Source: Hygrocybe punicea (lineage: Eukaryota; Basidiomycota; Agaricomycetes; Agaricales; Hygrophoraceae). From it: DNA of 64,000 nucleotides. The DNA is not shown here. Location: the NCBI GenBank assembly GCA_963556145.1, contig OY744463.1:7502001-7566000 (forward strand), in the 5' to 3' direction. Below: more notes on the stretch, generated by a model. That model saw only the letters and a list, made by a program, of their open reading frames with translations, ran no database searches and had not been told where the DNA came from. Positions within the stretch are counted from its first letter, which is position 1.

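Larger units (their letters stand above)
1..64000. repeat. 102-bp tandem repeat (satellite-like) array filling the window
   Basis: The unit starting cgtggaccgagg at base 1 recurs at 103, 205 and so on to 63,955 (1 + 102 x 627), always in the same orientation. Every marker variant I located falls on its expected monomer coordinate, so the array has no detectable indels. Copies differ by about 20 recurrent substitutions; members of one family are nearly identical. The array runs off both ends of the window, so its true size is unknown. Homogeneity plus nested higher-order repeats is the usual outcome of unequal crossing over or gene conversion in satellite DNA. I do not recognise the family, and the copy number depends on assembly quality. 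Confidence 0.98.

Noticed and set aside
1..64000. CRISPR array
   Set aside because: Copies abut directly with no unique spacers, the unit is far too long, and there are no cas-like genes.
1..64000. CENP-B box-like motif that would mark a centromere
   Set aside because: No match to the TTCGNNNNANNCGGG core on either strand of either monomer family. A centromere role therefore rests only on the tandem structure.
1..64000. Promoters, terminators, tRNA, rRNA or transposon remnants between repeats
   Set aside because: No unique sequence exists between monomers. Short matches would recur hundreds of times and carry no information.
1..64000. Synthetic or cloning construct, because PstI, SalI, SacI, EcoRI and PvuII sites are present
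   Set aside because: The sites lie in natural family-specific positions with point-mutation variants and nested repeat history; no vector sequence is visible.

Overview
The whole 64,000-base window is one uninterrupted head-to-tail tandem array of a 102-bp monomer (about 627 copies, roughly 47% G+C). I see no unique sequence, transposon, tRNA, rRNA, CRISPR array or ordinary gene. The period never slips: a copy that starts at base 1 is still in register at base 63,955, so I find no insertion or deletion anywhere. An array of this size and homogeneity suggests a eukaryotic chromosome (satellite or heterochromatin-type DNA) assembled from long reads. It could instead be the interior of a giant repetitive gene. 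The taxon cannot be told from the sequence.

Monomers fall into two families. Family A carries overlapping PstI and SalI sites (CTGCAG, GTCGAC). Family B carries SacI (GAGCTC) and usually EcoRI (GAATTC). They differ at 12 diagnostic bases, all substitutions. Further single-base variants mark nested higher-order repeats and split the array into domains. From 1 to 25.2 kb there is a variant that turns a CAG into TAG, with 612-bp six-copy repeats and then 204-bp dimers. From 25.2 to 45 kb two other variants dominate (T to G at monomer bases 56 and 64), with 204-bp dimers and then 306-bp trimers. From 45.3 to 61.4 kb a T to A variant at monomer base 59 is arranged in roughly 2-kb super-repeats. 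The last 2.6 kb is a simpler A/B array ending in 408-bp repeats. Each domain looks like a separate local amplification.

Because 102 is divisible by 3, reading frames persist from copy to copy, so long ORFs are expected even without coding. Many TTG- or GTG-started frames exist, but the longest bounded ones are broken by array variants and look like by-products. Three frames have no stop at all over 64 kb: forward frame 2 (bases 2-64,000, 21,333 codons) and two reverse frames. Forward frame 2 has the most coding-like base pattern (44% G at codon position 1, 18% at position 2) and would encode a 34-residue repeat protein. I treat this as a real but unproven possibility. The alternative is non-coding satellite DNA; five AATT tetramers spaced 10-11 bp in every monomer would suit nucleosome phasing.
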